Positions 51,522-62,506 of a stretch of 64,000 bases of DNA are shown one piece after another. Position numbers and translations under genes: made by a program. The DNA is from Cinclus cinclus (Eukaryota > Chordata > Aves > Passeriformes > Cinclidae): NCBI RefSeq assembly GCF_963662255.1, contig NC_085049.1, positions 22,786,142 through 22,850,141 of the forward strand. Direction: 5' to 3'. The notes under the pieces are model-generated. The model saw only the letters and a list, made by a program, of their open reading frames with translations, ran no database searches and was not told where the DNA came from. Position 1 is the stretch's first letter, and every line of letters begins with the position of its first letter.

Positions 51522-52890
51522 GGCAGATCTGAACCAACATGATGCATTTTTCAGCATCTATAGAATCAAACAGTTGGGTTGGTTTGGTTGTGAGAATGCT
51601 CCAGCCCAAATATGTTATTCATACTGATTACATTTGCATATGAGTCACATTCATTTTGGAATTCACCAGATGTCCATTTATGTTTGTTTAAATAATGAGA
51701 TCATTCCATGAAGTGAACAGGACCTAAAAATATAGAGAGAGGACTGTTTGGAAAAGTGAGATTTAAAATATCTTATACATGTTCCCATTTTGTGGTATAT
51801 TATGCAAGCAGGAGCACGGCAATGTGGAGACACTCTTCTAAAAAGCTGTGTCCATTGCTAACAGTTCATTAGACAATATATTATATAACAAAGCTTAATT
51901 CGTTTTATTTCCCAGCCAAGACAATTTTCCCATTAACAAGCATGTTCTCCTTCTGAATACATTCAAAAGTACCATTTTCAAAGCAGCATCATTTGTTGCT
52001 CCTCTTTTTGTGTTATGTGAAGATCCTGAGTCTTTATGGATTGTTTTGTCATTTGCTGTAGCGTGGAAGATTTTTAGAATGTCCTGCTCAAGCCAATGCA
52101 TATTCATAAAGTGAGCAAACAAGGGGGAACTGAATTCTCAAGTTTTATGTTATTGCATTTACATAAACTTTTAACAAGCAATAAGCTTTTTTAATGCACA
52201 AATGGAGACTACCAACTAACCACTTCAGTTCAACAAAGGCTTCTCAAATGTGTACTTAATTCATTTGAGACTTTTAAAATCTTGCTCAAGCCTGAAGAAA
52301 TTCTGTTTTTTTCATACTGCAGCCAATCACTACGCACATTAAACATTTACTTTAGTACTTGGTGAAATAAATTTAATCCTGTACAATTTGAGATTGCAGA
52401 CTAGGTAAAGAAAGTTAACAGCAACATATCAGAACACGCATCTAGTGAGCTACTCTGGTCTCTTTAAAGCAGAATTTGCAAGGAAAGGCTGCAAGAAAAG
52501 AAAATTGAGAGTTTCGCCAAAGCTTGTGGTCAAAGCTCAACTGTCTAGGAGTATAATGATATAATATGCAATAAAAGGAAACCACTAAAATTCAGATTCA
52601 TGCTGAGTTTCTCCAATTGATATACTGACCAGAAGCAAGAGAATCTGATGACATAATGTGAGAATTATGTTAATTAGAGGAAGAGGTATCTCATGTTCTT
52701 TCTTAACATGCAATGGATGATATTATGTGAACTGTGCTGTATCTGTCCATTCATTCCCCAAAGAAATATGGATCACAAGAACAAGAAAGCTCTGCAAGCT
52801 TCCCCAAGTAAAATGCTTTGGTCCAGAAGATATGAAGGAGGCAAGATTCTGTTCAAATCAGAGAAAATGCACCAGCACAACTGAGCAAGT

Positions 52891-52913
52891 TTTTGTTTGT
52901 TTGTTTGTTTGTT
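52891..52913 (+). repeat. (TTTG)n microsatellite
   Basis: TTTTGTTTGTTTGTTTGTTTG, about five TTTG units, between GAGCAAG and TTCCAGAC. Confidence 0.9.
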
Positions 52914-53164
52914 CCAGACTCTTCTTTACATCTTCTTTAGAGATTAATTTGCTGTTTCTTCCATTTTCTTGTCAGCAGTAGCTGTTACTTGAATATGTCA
53001 AGAACAGACTTTTCTGATATTTATTTGAACTGATCTGCTTTAAAATCTGTTGCAAATCAGTGGGCTAGGTTCTCATCAGGCTGTGTATGGAGCCCTAATG
53101 CCTGCTTTTGCAGAGGGATGCAAAATTTTGAACAGCTGGAAATTTGCAGAAGTAGAAACACAGG

Positions 53165-53297
53165 CAGACTGGGTGGGATGGGCCTCTGAGCAACCTGGTC
53201 CAGTGGAAGGTGTCTCTGCCAAAGGCAGGGGGTTGGAACTGGGTGATCTTTAAAGTGCCTTCCAGCCCAAGCCATCCTGTGATTCTGTGCTTCTATT
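53165..53297 (+). mobile_element. CR1 LINE fragment, 3' end, sense to CCDC91
   Basis: It shows GGGATGGGCCTCTGAGCAAC, CTGGTCCAGTGGAAGGTGTC, GCAGGGGGTTGGAACTGGGT, GATCTTTAAAGTGCCTTCC and CCCAAGCCATCCTGTGATTC with a final degenerate octamer. It is 5'-truncated, and about 1.4 kb upstream of the last exon. Confidence 0.93.
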
Positions 53298-54660
53298 ACT
53301 GAAGGAGAGTTTTATGATTGTGTGGTGTTTGGAAAATGTGTGTGTTCTGCTGGTGACTAGATTTGATACATTCATCTCTGTTGAAATAAATTGCCAAAAT
53401 ATTCCAACTACGTGGTTTTGCATAAATTAGAGGATCTCATGGAGCAGAAAAGCACAGGGTCATAAAAATGTCTCCCTTTTTATATGAAATCACAGTGCTG
53501 CAATTTTATCCTGAGTGCAGTTTCAAAGTGAGGTGGAAAGCTGTCACTATCCTTGCCTTGCATTCTGTGTCGATATTTTTAAAAATAGTCTCTCTGTCAT
53601 AAAACAAAATGTGCATTCAAGTTACTGTTAGATCAATTAGCTGGACTGCTGATTGATAAACAGATTTTTGTTGAAAGCTGTAATTAAAGGTGTGAGTCCG
53701 AGATATATGAGTCAGGATTTATTTTTTGAAAAACCTTCCATTTTCCATTGCATATGAGCTTGTGCACAATAATCTGACAGAAGTGCTGACTTCTTCAAAA
53801 TTTTCATTACTTCCTTTACGTTGAGTGGCATAATTTTTATTCCATATTAGCCTTGTGCCACTACCTTTCATTCTCACCTTGTGTCGTCGTTATATGGGTA
53901 TTTAGTTGAATTTGGGCTGATTAAAGGATAGTCAGATTGAAAACATCTCTCAGTTGTGATAGTATTTGTTTGACATCTGAACTTCAACGTTCAAATGGAA
54001 GGAATTTTGCAGTGCATTTTATGTATTAATGTTTAAAAATTCAAATGCTTTTCAGTACACTGTATTTTTGTCATTTATGTGATATAACTTGCCAAATGTT
54101 GCTATGGTGTTCTTATCTTTTTTGGTGGAGAATATTGGCTGTTCTGCAAGTATATATTTATGTGTGTATAGTTTGGCATTAGGGAATAAAATGTAGGAAC
54201 AAGCTAAGTAAATAGCAAATATGTTGACTTCTTCCTCTAGGAACTACTTAAACATGTTGCCATTTAAATTACTAGTAGGCTTTGAATTTTTTGAATATGC
54301 TGTCATGTGTAGAATCACTTTAAACCTGAAGCAGTGTTTTTTAAGAAAAGCAACAGTTGTAATTTCTGTAGGGATTGACCTAGCATGGCAGTTAGGCTCT
54401 TTAGCATTCTCAGATTGATTGTGTAGAATTTGACAGCTTTAAAGTTATTTTTAGCCTTGTGTACATTTTATTTTGTTTTGGAGAAGGTCAGTTACTCCAT
54501 TGAAAAGATGTTATTAAATTATGCACATTGAAATTACTTAGGTTCTTTAGTTACTGAATTTTCGTTGTTGAATATGGTTGGATTTTTGCTGACAAACCCT
54601 GTCATTTGTTTTCAGGTTTTATTAAAGTTGATTGATCTTTTATTTCTTTTATTTCAACAG

Positions 54661-54780
54661 CTTGATGGAGTTGTCCGTCAGAGAAATCTGCATAGTTTGG
54701 AACTTTTCCTTTCATGTGCACAGAAACAGTTAAATGTTTTATTGAAGGAAGAGCCAACCCCAGAGGAAAACACAGACTGA
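54661..54780 (+). CDS. CCDC91: CCDC91 last coding exon F with stop codon
   Basis: This exon encodes 39 residues from LDGVVRQRNLHSLELFLS to KEEPTPEENTD and ends in TGA at 54778-54780. The acceptor is TTTCTTTTATTTCAACAG at 54660, phase 0, with a long pyrimidine tract. The SLELFLSCAQKQL block matches my memory of the human C-terminus exactly, and RQR.L.SLELF continues the coiled coil. After it the sequence diverges: the tail here, LNVLLKEEPTPEENTD, is acidic and about three residues longer than the human tail I recall. A second AG at 54614-54615 could extend the exon by 45 bases in frame. The 3' UTR follows at once. Confidence 0.96.
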   Translation, partial: LDGVVRQRNLHSLELFLSCAQKQLNVLLKEEPTPEENTD

Positions 54781-55814
54781 CATACTCAGTGCTGATGATA
54801 CAGAGTGATTTGTGAAGCTGCAAATCTCCACTAACAAATTATGAATATACTCCAGTCTTTTTGGATTGTATCATTCAGTCAAGATTGATCTGAAATGCTT
54901 GATAGAAATGTTTGTGGATTATGTTCTTTATTTATTTTACTACTCCTATCAGATAGCAAATATGAATTGGGAAAAAGATCCTTGGGGAAAAAAAAATTGT
55001 TTTATTTAGGATTTTGCTTTCATTATATTTTTTAGTAGCCCATGGTTGAAGTTCTAGATAACTGCAGTAATGATGAAAACATTTCCCTGTTATGTCTGTT
55101 TTAAATTTGGTGCCATGGATTAATGTGATTCACCATCATTTTTGGTATTTTATAAAAATGGACACAAACAAAACAATGGAGACAAATGCATCTCTGTTTC
55201 CAAAGTATCTGCCCAACTACATTGCCTAAGGTGAGCCTGAGTAGCTTGGTATTTCCTACTGCTTTTGACTGTATAACAGAAGAATCAGTACTGAAACATA
55301 AGAGTGTTGTCAGGCATTTCTTAAGTCATTTAGAAACAAATCCAGCTCTAGGAACAGAAAAATTTAAAAACTAAACAGTACATCTGTTTAGAGTAGCAGA
55401 AAACACTACCATGACCAATGTATATCATGTATTTTATTTCTGTTCTACGGGGCTAGTTCAATTCCAAAAGTCATTTGCTCATGAAATTACAATTAATGTG
55501 ACTGACCTCAGTTTCAGGAAGAAGATGTATGTAATTATGTGGAGACTGATACTGCACTGCCTCAGTGGAATTTCTGACAGAATAAGGAGTGCAGCTTGCT
55601 GACCTCACATGCCCTTTCTAAGTGCATGGAAGGAAGTAGGAAAACTCCCCACTGACATTATTGGACTTTGAATCACTCATAGGTCTTTCCAGTCTTGCTA
55701 ACAGGAGATGGAATGGAATTTCTGTGCCTACACTCTATTGATTGTAGAACTGGAGCCTTAGTTGTAGAAGAGCTCTGAATGAAATAAGGGAAAATAAGTG
55801 TTCATGCTTAGGTA

Positions 55815-55822
55815 TGTAAATA
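55815..55822 (+). promoter_or_regulatory. Pumilio-type element UGUAAAUA
   Basis: TGTAAATA fits the consensus UGUANAUA for PUF proteins. Its last four bases are shared with the poly(A) hexamer, so the two signals physically overlap. Function is inferred from the motif only. Confidence 0.45.
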
Positions 55823-55824
55823 AA
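55819..55824 (+). terminator. CCDC91: Canonical poly(A) signal AATAAA for CCDC91
   Basis: AATAAA lies within GTATGTAAATAAACTAAG. About 35-65 bases downstream is a U/GU-rich stretch (TTTTTTAAGTGTGGTTCTTG and further GTGTTTTGGGG), as expected for a cleavage/polyadenylation site. It is the first canonical hexamer after the stop codon. Confidence 0.75.
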
Positions 55825-57020
55825 CTAAGAATGATCTCTCTTATGGTGAGCTTACGGGCATTTTTTAAGTGTGGTTCTTGTTATTCAAAAGTGTTTTGGG
55901 GTTTTTTGTTTAGCTGATTTTTTCATCAGCGCTTTTCATAAATTTCCTTTCTTACAGTAAAAAAGAACACCAAATGGTTGCATATGTATTTGGCAGTATG
56001 AAATATGTATTGCAGAAAGTTAAGGTTTTTATTTAAATCTTTTTCCATGCTTCATTTTTTTTAATCAAGCCCAAAGGTTTTGTCTTTTGTATACACAAAG
56101 GTTCGCTGAAGAAGTAAACAGTGCTGGTTTTACTAGATGATTACCTTATCTTGCAAATGGATTAAAATCCAGTCTTCTATTTGATACTTTATTGACTGAT
56201 CAGTTTCCATTTCTTCTGGCAGACAAGAAAATCCTTTCATGTTAACGAGTTGCCTACTCATTTTCTGTTCCTAAACCAGTGAAATTTTTGTTTCTGTAAC
56301 TGCACCAAAGATGACACAGATGTCCCCATGTTGTTTTTTTGAATGTTGAGGTACTGTAAAAGGAAATTGATTGCCTAGTGTTTTCTCACAATGTTTGTTC
56401 AATTGTGGAAATGTGGTATGAGCAGACTCCTAAATGAACTTCTTAGTTTTGATCTAGGCCTGTACATGAAATAATATTCCTTTTTTACTAAAGACATCCA
56501 AGTGTTCCCCTTCAAAGCCAAAGCCTTAGGTACCTATCAGACTTCTCCTAATGAAGAGATTTGTATTCTGACTTGCAACACTATGTAAAAGCACTTGTAG
56601 AAGGTTATGATTGGAGTCAGTAAGATGAAGATGCCAGTTTCACTGGCAACTGTGATGTAATTTTCCCATTAGATCATGTGTTATTTAATTTCAGTTCTTG
56701 AAAATTGTGATGGTCACAGAAAACTGTACAATTTTTTTTTTCACCTCTGACAGTTTTAGTCCTTTGATCTTCCTCTCTACCCTGCAAACAAAACTACAGA
56801 CTAGACCACAGATGTGCAAGACCAGACTGGGAGCTGGGGTTACATTCAAAACTCCAAGTCTCAGAGCAAACCCAGACCTATTCAGTAGGTGAGCTTTGTA
56901 ACATAGAGTAACTTCCACCATCTCCATACTGCATCCAAAGCTTTAAAGCTTAGGGATATTTTTCATTATTTCTATCTAGCCATTGGAGAATTCGGTCTGT
57001 GGAAATTTGGGAGAAGGGAC

Positions 57021-57283
57021 TCATAGAATTATAGAATGGCCTGGATTGGAAGAGGCCTTAAAGATCATCCAGTTCCAGCCCCCTGCCGCAGGCAGGGACA
57101 ACTGCCACTATCCCAGGTTGCTCCCAGCCCCATCCAACCTGGCCTGGAGCACTTCCAGGGTTCCAGGGGCAGCCACAGCTTCTCTGGGCAACCTGTGCCA
57201 GGGTCTCCCCACCCTCACAGAAAGGAATTCTTTCCTAATATCCAATCTGAGCCCATTCTCTTTCAGTTTACAGCCAGGGAGAA
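57021..57283 (-). mobile_element. CR1 LINE fragment, 3' portion, antisense to CCDC91
   Basis: Read on + it starts TCATAGAATTATAGAATGG, then CCTGGATTGGAAGAGGCCTT, AAAGATCATCCAGTTCCAGC, CTGCCGCAGGCAGGGACAAC, the CATCCAACCTGGCCTGGAGC block, GCAGCCACAGCTTCTCTGGG, CAACCTGTGCCAGGGTCTCC and AATATCCAATCTGAGCCCAT. It is a well-preserved reversed CR1, 5'-truncated at about 260 bases. The small open frames on both strands here belong to it. Confidence 0.95.
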
Positions 57284-58486
57284 GTTTGCATAATCCAGTC
57301 TGTCTCTTAGAAGTTGACACTACATTTTATTATTATTTTTTTTTATTCCTACATACAAACTGGAGAATGACATAAAAGAGAAAATAGCATGTTGTATGTC
57401 TGCAGGGTAGAACTTTATCTGCCTCTGAGGCCTGGCTGGTAGCATTAAATTTTGGCAAGACTGTACTGGAAGGAACAAGAAACCCTGGAACTAATCCTCA
57501 GAATCAAAATGGAAGAACTAGAACATCAACAAAGCTCATATAATAAACATTTTATCTATATGGTCATATACTTCATCTTAGAAAGAAACCATAAACCTTG
57601 TTATATAAAGACATGAGTTGGACAGTCTGTTGAGTGTATTAGAAGTGACTTAAAAAGCAGGGCAACAGTAGATCCAGTGTTTAAAATGATGTCTTTTCTT
57701 GGTGTTAGTCAGACCCGCTCTATTTTAACACTTTTACTTCATGGTCTAGAACTGCTCAGTTCTGTTATATTTCTGTAGATTTCTGTTGGCTCCTTATCTG
57801 CTTCCTCTACAGGATTCTACATTGGCTCTGAGACCACATGTGTGCAAGTCATGTACAAAAGGGAATAATGGGCAACATATTTTTTTATACTGTCAATACT
57901 TAAGTTATGGGAATGTTTGAATTATTGCCTTGCTGTAAGAATCTCGTCGACAAATTACTCCTGAATTCCTTGAAGCATTGAATTCCTTTACTCCATCATT
58001 AGGTGGCAGAACAAAGAAAAAGCAGTAGTCATTCCAGAGGTTGAGATCACTTTAATATTTTGAATTTTTTGTGCATCTTTACATTGGCTTGTGACCAGAA
58101 GTGTGTCATGTTCTGCCAGTTCAGTAAATGGCAAGGCTGACTGTCTGAAATTATCTGTGCAGACATGACCTTAGAGAGACTAATTCCTTTTCACACCAAA
58201 ACTCCCCTACAATACTCAAGACCCTGGTCTTGCTCTATTTCCCATACCCATACTTGAGTTTACAGATTTTTCCCTACCCCTTGGATGAAGGGAACATATG
58301 ATAAGATTTTGTTTTGTTTCGTGTAAGGAATTAGCCACCAATATAAATTGTTTATCAGGGGGACTCATATAATTTAGGCTTACTTTCAGATCACGTACAG
58401 TATCATTGCTGTTTCAAATGGACTTTGTTTAGGTACCTTAAACTCCATTGCAGGAGTGATTTAATGTGTGGATGAGATTGTCTTAA

Positions 58487-58503
58487 TTTTTTTTTTTTTT
58501 TTT
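58487..58503 (+). repeat. T17 homopolymer tract
   Basis: A run of about 17 thymines between GTCTTAA and ACATGGAC, with no associated insertion body. Confidence 0.85.
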
Positions 58504-60170
58504 ACATGGACATCCTGAATGATGTATAGAAAGATTCTATAACATCTGTGGCACTCTTTTTCCATTGATGGTCTATAAATGTGTCAAAGAAATGCTGGAC
58601 TGGAAAATGCTTTTTTACATGGGTACAATTCATGCCTTCAATTCACTGTTCTTGCAGGAATTGACAAAAATTGTTTTCTTTTCTGTGTTCTGTCCAAGAA
58701 TATTGTTCTTCTGAAGCTCAAGAAAATTCATCTGCTACCATTGTTTTCATTGTTTATTAATTTTAAAGCCCATATAAAACAACTAATAGTCCTGCTGCTG
58801 AATTAGAGTCATATTTGAACAGTAGAACATCACAGAAAAACCACCCAAGTTGCACTATCAAGTTTTGTGTTTGCTGAGTTGCTCAGGTTTTGTATTTGTT
58901 TCACCTTTCAGTGATACATCATTCTTGTGATAATAATTATAATTATAGTTATTATCCTATGATAGTAGCAATAATAGTATTTTTCTGTGATAGATGTGAT
59001 ATTGATATTTTATCCATGTCTTAAATGCTGTGTAATTATAACCATTTTAATATGCATCTGAGATTCATATTTCCTTATATTGCCTATAATTCCTCACATT
59101 TCAAACATTGACAACCAGCATTTTTAGATGCTTTCCATTGTCTGCAATGAATAATACAATGCACAAACTATTACTGAATGAACGCTCAAAGTATTCTTTT
59201 TTTTTGGATGACAATTTTAAACAGTGTAGCCGTGAACACTAGTAAAACAAGGAGATGTTTATTAATACACGTATCCTAAAATATGATTCCCAACAAAATG
59301 CTACAAATTTATCTTTTTTTTCATATTTGATAATTGGTCTATATTAATAGGTACAGAACAGTATCAGAAGTCAAATAATTGGCATTTGTTCTCTTCCTTC
59401 AACTTAAAATATTTTGTCTTCTCTCAGAAGCCAAAGTGAATGGCATTCTTTTTTCAGCATTGATGGTCATCAAATAGCTCTCTGCATTTAAAAAGAAACT
59501 TGTTCTAACTCACCCCCTCTACACAATGCTGTAGGAGGCTCTTTAACCCAGGGAGAAACAGAACTGTTTTTGCTGAATGAACTTTGAAGGATGTTCCAGT
59601 TCTTATACTACTACCAAATTAGGGCACTGTTTAAGTGTTCATGTCAATCTTACTGCATAAATTTTCCAGAAGATTACTGGTCATGGTGATACATGGTCAG
59701 TCTCTATTTTTGTGGCAATAACTTAAAAAATTCCATTACTTGAACGTCCTAGTCTTTTATTATGATAATAGATCACATATTTAGAGCATGATTAGGAAGT
59801 GCTGGCTCCCAGGAAGTCAGCAGGAATTCTGCTGTTGGTTATTTGCAGCTCAAAATATCTTCCACATTTCTTGCATTTGTGACCATGATGAATATAACGC
59901 ACACAGTTTTGTCTTTGCATGGTTCTAGAAGTATACCAAGAAATCAAGAGCAGATTTTGTGATCAGTTCATTGAAGAAAGTGTCAGTACATGTTCTGCTG
60001 GTGGTGTCCTGGAGAAGGGGGATTAGCTGTTGTCTGGAGATGTTGGTGAGGAAAAAAATTGTGTCTCATTATTACTCTAGTGCCGCTAAGAAGGTCTCAT
60101 CTCAGCAAATAATATGACATGAGAATTTGTATTTCAAAATTACATCAAAAGCTCCAAAAGAAAATGAAAA

Positions 60171-60195
60171 TTAATTTAAATTAAATTAAATTTTA
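60171..60195. repeat. (TTAAA)n-like AT repeat
   Basis: TTAATTTAAATTAAATTAAA, about four pentamer units, followed by further A/T-only sequence to about 60207. Confidence 0.75.
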
Positions 60196-60838
60196 AAATA
60201 TAAATTTAAGCTTTTTAAAACTTGGAAGCATTGCAAGGTTGACATGTTGACATCCAAATACATTAGTCTGACAAATGTCAATGTTTCCTGAGCATTCTGA
60301 GCAGAATGTTTTAGGAGCTTCTCCAGAGCTTGTTGGGGATACAACTGAATCAGGATGATAAACATGTTCTTGCTTGATTACCACACTAGTATTAAAAACA
60401 AAGTTATATACACAATGGAGAAGTCTTTACGTGTCTGCCAAATAAAATGGAAGAGGATCCAGATGTTGTGTCCAAAGATAATGTATCATCTAATCATCTT
60501 CTTGGGAATCAGAAATATGTTTGCTTCTTGGATTAAATAATTTTTCACTTGCAGAGATTGGAAAAAAAATTCCTGTAACCTCCAGACAGTAAGTGCAGAA
60601 AGGACTTATAGGTGCACAGAAATGACAAGACTACTCAGAAGAACATAGATTATCACAAGCAGGGCAAGCATGAAGTTGCTCTCAATTTGGCTATATCAAT
60701 ATGTAATATAAATGCCGTAGTCACAGTGTGTGTGCACATTTTCAACACAATTTATCTTCAACAAATGTTTCAAAGAACAGGTGAGTTGAAGGCAGGGATG
60801 AGACAGACATTCTCCACAATATTTAAGATTCAAATGGA

Positions 60839-60868
60839 TGATTGATTGATTGATTGATTGACTGATTG
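60839..60868 (+). repeat. (ATTG)n tetranucleotide microsatellite
   Basis: Seven ATTG units with one ACTG variant, directly after CAAATGG. Confidence 0.9.
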
Positions 60869-62463
60869 TATGTTGGAACCAAATGTTAATATTTATTTTG
60901 AAGCATAAGCATTCAGAGGTTTGTGCTGGTTTTCGCTGAGGAATCATACAGTTTTCTTTAGCAATTGCATGTTTTGTTCAAATTTTTCCTCTTGGTTAAA
61001 CTGTTAAGTGGATTAAAGTCTTTTATATCCCTCATATACTCTTGGTATTATGCACAGTTTAATCAAAACCATCTCCTGGACAAGCCAGTTAACAACTTTA
61101 AAAAAGGTTTTCTACATTATAGCAAGAGTTGATCCACTCTTTGTAGACTTTCTGTTGTGGAGATCCATTAAATTATTGCATTTTTCCTTTAAAGAAGGCA
61201 AAACTGGAGTGCCAGCTGGTTTGGTTTTATTAAACAAGGAAGCCTGTTGGTCAGTCATGTTTCTCACAGTACTCTGAAAAGAATACATACAGTTATGAAA
61301 GCGTCCAGAAATCAACCAGAACAGATGTGTTTGCTGATTTTGCAAGTCAGAGTTTGCTAGTGGATTTTACTTCTGCTGTGAAATAGCAAGGCTGGGACTT
61401 TGCTCATTGTTTCTAGCTAATGCCTTGCCTTCTTCATAATGGAGCTGTGGGGGAAAGTCAGCTATACCACCCTTAGAAAGGACTCTGATGAAGAAAAACA
61501 CTGAAAAGTATTACAGACTGGAGTCTAGCTGGAAACATGGTGCTTCCATGTCCAAAGACACCATCCTGTCAACTTCTCTAGCCAAATCTGTCATTGTACT
61601 CCAAATTTGCAGGGGGACCTCCCCTACTTTACATCAATTATGGTGTTCTGAGTCTTGGAGGGAAATGTTTTAGCACACTTGCCCAGTGAGGATACTGGTA
61701 CTCAGCAGTGGCTCCTGACATGCTATGCTACTGTCTTGGCCTTTTAATGTTGAATTTTCTGTAGCTGCTTCTTGTGCATTGTGTTAAACTCACTTCAGAT
61801 ACTATACTGAAAGAAAACTTGGAAAGATCTTGAATTTTCTCTTTTTTTTTATTTGTGAAATTCCTGATATACCTTTGCATAGAGAAGAAGGAGGTTATCA
61901 GTACTGCAAAACTTTTGGCATTCTTCTAGTGATAGGTAGGGTGTGGATATTACTGCACATCTTCAAACATGAGTCCTTTGTCCTTAATTCTTAAAATGGG
62001 CTGATGGGACAGAATACTTTCTCCCAACTTAGGAATTTGGGGTTTTTTACAGAAATGGTATCATACATCATTCAACTTTAGGTTCAGATTTGGTACCAAT
62101 GTGTGGAGTTCTTTTGACAGGTTTGAGGAATTTCCCACTTTCTACCCTTGTGTTTTCCTCTCATTAAATGGCCTGTAAACTAGTGGCCCAATATATACAT
62201 GCTTGACAATGCTAGAAAATCCTAGTCAAACATTATCATTAAATATGCCAAGATCTTCATGTATTTTTAAAAGTCACAGAGTGGCTTTAGACATTTTAAT
62301 AATAAATAATCGTGCTTTTTTATTGTGCTTTGTAGTTTTGAATGCCTTAATATTCAAGCTTTCCACTGGAAATGCAAGTGCTGGAAAGTTTTTTTCTTTC
62401 CCCTTTTTGGGGAAAATACCATAGTGAGAGGTATGGTAATAAAGAAAACATCAAATATTATAA

Positions 62464-62506
62464 ATTCCAGCCATGGCTACACCAGGGGAGTAACCATGGC
62501 TGGAAT
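62464..62506. repeat. Inverted repeat, 17-bp arms, 9-base loop
   Basis: The left arm ATTCCAGCCATGGCTAC (62464-62480) pairs with the right arm GTAACCATGGCTGGAAT (62490-62506) with a single mismatch, around the loop ACCAGGGGA. It is the strongest and most GC-rich hairpin in the window. It is too short for a microRNA precursor, and no flanking transposon ends were seen. Confidence 0.85.

Larger units (their letters stand above)
30642..54660 (+). other. CCDC91: CCDC91 last intron, 24.0 kb
   Basis: Runs from GTGAGT at 30642 to TTTATTTCAACAG at 54660. It holds two CR1 copies (39294-39508 minus, 53165-53297 plus), a G-rich patch at 34522-34585, an 11-bp imperfect repeat cluster at 39555-39615, several small perfect palindromes and a few microsatellites. 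Long parts, such as 47000-50500, are plain AT-rich sequence in which I see no gene. A GC-richer patch at 44655-45170 carries opposing open frames without recognisable domains. No coding exon is missing between exons E and F by comparison with the remembered human protein. Confidence 0.85.
1..55845 (+). other. CCDC91: CCDC91 gene, 3' half (partial transcription unit)
   Basis: This is the partial gene span that holds six coding exons, five complete introns, part of a sixth intron and the 3' UTR. The joined exons give 226 residues with no frame break, rich in E, K, Q, R and A with heptad-like spacing. The order of blocks (ALLQS, CEELL.AQ, HQRLL, EERQR.KEAL, EEQKRSEKA.EEAVKRTR, EYIKEQKR, SLELFLSCAQKQL) matches CCDC91/p56 as I remember the human protein of about 440 residues; no alignment was run. 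The known role of the family is a homodimeric coiled-coil accessory protein that binds the GAE domains of GGA adaptors through an N-terminal acidic-phenylalanine motif at the trans-Golgi network. That motif lies upstream of this window. The right end is inferred from the poly(A) signal at 55819. The left end is simply the window edge. Confidence 0.9.
54781..55845 (+). other. CCDC91: CCDC91 3' UTR (inferred extent)
   Basis: Non-coding sequence follows the TGA stop. I saw no AATAAA or ATTAAA between the stop and 55819, so the first good poly(A) signal defines a UTR of about 1.06 kb. The cleavage point is inferred. Small open frames at 55186-55374 and 55411-55602 lie inside it and show no conserved features. 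Confidence 0.7.

Noticed and set aside
57036..57375. Plus-strand frames of 85 and 130 codons
   Set aside because: They cover the reversed CR1 copy at 57021-57283 and encode no protein domain.
57542..57547. AATAAA as a distal CCDC91 poly(A) signal
   Set aside because: A good signal with a downstream GU-rich element is present at 55819; this one lies beyond a CR1 insertion and has no clear supporting element.
62464..62506. Hairpin considered as a microRNA precursor
   Set aside because: The whole hairpin is only 43 bases with a 17-bp stem, too short for a Drosha substrate.
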